Positions 6,482 through 8,305 of a DNA stretch of 8,305 nucleotides are shown one piece after another. Within the stretch, counting starts at the first letter, position 1; each line of letters begins with the position of its first letter. Source of the stretch: Candidatus Alloscillospira gallinarum. GTDB taxonomy: Bacteria; Bacillota; Clostridia; Oscillospirales; Oscillospiraceae. Position numbers and translations under genes: made by a program. The DNA is taken from contig CAJFTV010000063.1 in NCBI GenBank assembly GCA_904420055.1, forward strand, positions 1 through 8,305, given 5' to 3'. The notes beneath the pieces are model-generated. The model saw only the letters and a list, made by a program, of their open reading frames with translations. It was not told the DNA's origin and did no database searches.

Positions 6482-7167
6482 GGCTGGCGAAGCTCAAACT
6501 TGTATCCGACGCCCCACACGGTTTTCAGGCTCCACTGGTCACTCACATTCTCAAGCTTTTCCCTGAGCCTTTTTATGTGTACGTCAACTGTCCTTGAATC
6601 GCCAAAATAGTCAAAGCCCCACACCTCGTCCAGAAGCTGGTTCCTCGTGTATACCCGGTTTGGAGAGGAGGCCAGATGGTATAAAAGCTCCATCTCCTTT
6701 GGCGGCGCTTCTACACGCTTGCCGTCCACGATGAGCTCAAAAGACTCCATATTTATCTCCAGCTTGTCAAACACGAGCTTTTTCTCACCTCCGCCGCTCT
6801 GGTCCTCGTACCGGCGCATTACGGCGTGTATTCTGGCTATAAGCTCTTTTACATCAAAAGGCTTTGTTATATAGTCGTCGGCACCCATTTCAAGGCCGTT
6901 CACCTTATCAAAAGTCTCGCCTTTGGCGGTGAGCATAATAATCGGCACCTTGGAAACGGCGCGTATCTCCCTGCACACGCCCCAGCCGTCCAGCACCGGC
7001 AGCATAATGTCAAGGAGTACAATATCAGGGGAAAACTTTTCAAATTCTGTCACGCCTTTTCCCCCGTCAGATGCTATATCAACCGTAAAGCCGTCCTTCT
7101 CAAGATAAAGCCTGAGAAGCTCGGATATATTTGCGTCGTCTTCAACAACAAGTACTTTCTTTGCCAT
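6478..7167 (-). CDS. OmpR/PhoB-family response regulator
   Basis: This 229-residue DNA-binding regulator is the partner of the following kinase. The receiver domain has the acidic pair Asp10/Asp11 in VVEDD, the phosphorylation site Asp53 in DIVLLDIMLP, Thr80 and Lys102 in KPFD. The C-terminal winged helix (about 130-226) shows PPKEMELLYHLA, the loop and recognition helix region around DEVWGFDYFGDSRTVDVHI, and the KTVWGVGYKF wing. The start MAKKVLVVEDD at 7167 is chosen over an in-frame ATG at 7188 because AGGAGG (7175-7180) stands 7 nt before it and because receiver domains begin a few residues before the first strand. The gene is the first of a two-gene operon, divergent from copA. Regulation of copA, of envelope functions, or of its own operon are all possible; the sequence does not decide. 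Confidence 0.96.
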   Translation of the reverse strand: MAKKVLVVEDDANISELLRLYLEKDGFTVDIASDGGKGVTEFEKFSPDIVLLDIMLPVLDGWGVCREIRAVSKVPIIMLTAKGETFDKVNGLEMGADDYITKPFDVKELIARIHAVMRRYEDQSGGGEKKLVFDKLEINMESFELIVDGKRVEAPPKEMELLYHLASSPNRVYTRNQLLDEVWGFDYFGDSRTVDVHIKRLREKLENVSDQWSLKTVWGVGYKFELRQP

Positions 7168-7174
7168 TGCTCTT

Positions 7175-7180
7175 CCTCCT
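7175..7180 (-). promoter_or_regulatory. Ribosome binding site that fixes the response-regulator start
   Basis: AGGAGG on the minus strand lies 7 nt before the ATG at 7167. It falls inside the longer frame that would begin at 7188, so the shorter protein is the right one. Confidence 0.85.
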
Positions 7181-7199
7181 TTTTTCACACTATATCATT

Positions 7200-7230
7200 A
7201 TTATATATAAAATTCACCCACATGCGTGAA
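7200..7230 (-). promoter_or_regulatory. Probable promoter of the regulator-kinase operon
   Basis: On the minus strand TATATAAT (7207-7200) gives a good -10. TTCACG (7230-7225) is the best -35, at 17 nt from TATATA or 19 nt from TATAAT. The -35 is poor, which is common for promoters needing an activator. The transcript would have a leader of about 25-30 nt with the AGGAGG site. Confidence 0.45.
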
Positions 7231-7234
7231 ATTT
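7209..7234. repeat. Imperfect inverted repeat in the divergent regulatory region
   Basis: The core TTCACCCACATGCGTGAA (7213-7230) has arms TTCAC and GTGAA with matching inner CA/TG pairs. The flanks AAA and TTT extend the symmetry to 26 nt with one further mismatch. It covers the -35 and spacer of the regulator promoter and ends about 18 nt before the copA -35. It may be an operator, possibly for autoregulation by the adjacent regulator; this is inference. Confidence 0.4.
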
Positions 7235-7251
7235 TTTTGAATTTTGAGGGG

Positions 7252-7280
7252 TTGACAAATACCCCCACGGGGTATATTAT
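7252..7280 (+). promoter_or_regulatory. Promoter of copA (TTGACA-17-TATTAT)
   Basis: A perfect -35 TTGACA (7252-7257) and TATTAT (7275-7280) are separated by 17 nt. Transcription should begin near 7287, leaving a leader of about 45 nt. The spacer is almost wholly taken up by the GC-rich palindrome at 7259-7275, so a bound repressor would block polymerase. Confidence 0.85.
7259..7275. promoter_or_regulatory. CsoR-type copper operator within the copA promoter
   Basis: ATACCCC-CAC-GGGGTAT is a palindrome with perfect 7-bp arms. TAC/GTA ends enclosing C and G tracts are the known pattern of operators for the CsoR family of Cu(I)-responsive repressors, and such sites typically sit in promoters of copA/copZ. 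Its position between -35 and -10 of a copper ATPase gene fits repression that is released by Cu(I). No csoR gene is within the window, so the repressor is inferred. Confidence 0.75.
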
Positions 7281-7286
7281 TTAAAC

Positions 7287-7308
7287 GAGCCGGAAAATCC
7301 GGTATCTC
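7287..7308 (+). other. Small hairpin at the start of the copA leader
   Basis: CCGGA (7290-7294) pairs with TCCGG (7298-7302) around AAA, and GAG/CTC can pair outside it across an unpaired TAT. It would lie at the very 5' end of the copA mRNA, where such stems often protect the transcript. It is too small and AU-poor in its tail to be a terminator or attenuator. Confidence 0.3.
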
Positions 7309-7331
7309 AATCATAAGGGAGTGACACAAAA

Positions 7332-8305
7332 GTGAAACATGAGACATATACAATATCGGGCATGTCCTGTGCGGCCTGCTCCTCAGCGGTTGAGCGCGTG
7401 ACAAGGAAAATCCCCGGCGTCTCCCGGAGCGATGTAAACCTCACAACCGGAAAAATGGTCATAGAATATGACGAGGCCCAGGTAACCCCGGAGCTAATTA
7501 TGGCGAAAGTGGAAAAGGCGGGATTTGGTGCCGAGCCGTTTGTAGAAGTACAGAAAGCGGCCGCAGCCAAAAAAACTCAAGAAAAAGACCAGGACGATTT
7601 AGACCTTGAGCACCGTTTTAAAAATCTGATTGGCGCAATCGTATTTACCGCCATACTTTTAGTGGTCTCCATGGGGCATATGTTTGGAATGCCTCTTCCC
7701 AGATTCTGCGACCCGGAATATTACCCTGTTAATTTCGCTCTCACACAGATAATTCTGGCCGTACCGGTTCTGTACTTTGGCCGTGATTTCTTCACAAGGG
7801 GTATCAAAGCACTTGTACACCTGAACCCCAACATGGACTCCCTTGTGGCAATCGGCAGCGGCTGCAGCTTTATTTACAGCCTTGTGGTCACGTATTTTCT
7901 GACAGATAACCCGCACCTCGTGCACAACCTGTATTTCGAGTCATCTGCCACGGTTCTCACATTAATAATGCTTGGAAAGTACTTTGAGGCCCGCAGCAAG
8001 AAAAAGACAAAGAGCTCAATTAAAAAGCTCATGGAGCTCACACCTGACACTGCCCTTTTGGTCACCGGAGACACATATAAGGAGGTCCCGGTTGAAGAGC
8101 TGCGCCCCGGTGATATTGTCCTTGTGAAGCCCGGAGCAAAGGTACCTGCCGACGGACGTATCGTAAAGGGCGTGACCTCCGCCGACGAGAGCATGCTCAC
8201 CGGCGAGAGCATGCCCGTTGACAAGGTTTCCGGAGACAGCATGACAGGCGGCAGCATGAACCTCACAGGTGCGGTAAATCTTGAGGTCACAAAAACCGGG
8301 GCGGA
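7332..8305 (+). CDS. copA: P1B-type Cu(I)-exporting ATPase (3' end missing)
   Basis: CopA pumps Cu(I) out of the cytoplasm at the cost of ATP. About 324 of an expected 750-850 residues are visible. A single heavy-metal-associated domain comes first, with the Cu(I)-binding GMSCAAC (Cys13, Cys16). A charged linker (about 75-95) is followed by membrane segments in pairs at about 96-120 and 135-185, and by a further pair just before the actuator domain. The actuator domain has the LRPGDIVLVKPGAKVPADG block and the dephosphorylation loop TGES (290-293). The CPC transport motif and DKTG phosphorylation site lie beyond the window end. Translation starts at GTG 7332: a TAA at 7314-7316 closes the frame upstream, no other start fits, and GGGAG (7317-7321) lies 10 nt before it. 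The GMxCAAC motif and CsoR-like operator favour Cu(I) over Zn/Cd. The gene is divergent from the two-component operon. Confidence 0.93.
   Translation, partial: MKHETYTISGMSCAACSSAVERVTRKIPGVSRSDVNLTTGKMVIEYDEAQVTPELIMAKVEKAGFGAEPFVEVQKAAAAKKTQEKDQDDLDLEHRFKNLIGAIVFTAILLVVSMGHMFGMPLPRFCDPEYYPVNFALTQIILAVPVLYFGRDFFTRGIKALVHLNPNMDSLVAIGSGCSFIYSLVVTYFLTDNPHLVHNLYFESSATVLTLIMLGKYFEARSKKKTKSSIKKLMELTPDTALLVTGDTYKEVPVEELRPGDIVLVKPGAKVPADGRIVKGVTSADESMLTGESMPVDKVSGDSMTGGSMNLTGAVNLEVTKTGA

Noticed and set aside
7168..7188. In-frame ATG that would extend the response regulator by seven residues
   Set aside because: The AGGAGG ribosome binding site lies inside this extension, and receiver domains do not carry such a leader.

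Overview
The window looks like ordinary chromosomal DNA from an anaerobic Firmicute of the class Clostridia, probably a gut Oscillospirales/Ruminococcaceae-type organism. This rests on mid-range GC, heavy use of ATA for Ile, strong GGAGG-type ribosome binding sites, sigma-A-like promoters and the protein families present. I cannot name a genus. No rRNA, tRNA, CRISPR array, insertion sequence or phage gene is visible.

Left part (1-2908, rightward): the 3' three quarters of mutS (mismatch repair ATPase) overlaps by 8 nt a CPBP/CAAX-type intramembrane protease gene; mutL, the usual neighbour, is absent at this position. A hairpin follows, then a 33-codon open frame with a good ribosome binding site, then a 15-bp hairpin that separates this unit from the convergent cytidine-deaminase-like gene.

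Middle (3001-4730): the deaminase gene (leftward) and prfB (release factor 2, rightward) are divergent, each with a recognisable promoter in the 177 bp between them. prfB is a single uninterrupted frame without the programmed +1 frameshift, and it ends at a strong intrinsic terminator. A 352-nt stretch without a convincing gene follows (4684-5035), carrying three hairpins.

Right part (5036-8305): a leftward operon encodes an OmpR-type response regulator and a membrane sensor histidine kinase, overlapping by 4 nt. It is divergent from the 5' part of a P1B-type Cu(I)-exporting ATPase (copA), which starts with GTG and runs off the window. The copA promoter has a GC-rich palindrome of the CsoR operator type filling the -35/-10 spacer. 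The kinase's extracytoplasmic domain has a Cys/Met/His cluster, so a metal- or redox-sensing link with copA is possible but unproven. A second dyad overlaps the probable regulator promoter.

The most informative non-routine items are the CsoR-like operator in the copA promoter, the Cys-Met-His-Met kinase sensor paired with copA, the frameshift-less prfB preceded by a seven-codon frame whose UGA overlaps the prfB start, the atypical deaminase active-site neighbourhood, and the unannotated small frame after the protease. I do not see a convincing wholly new system.
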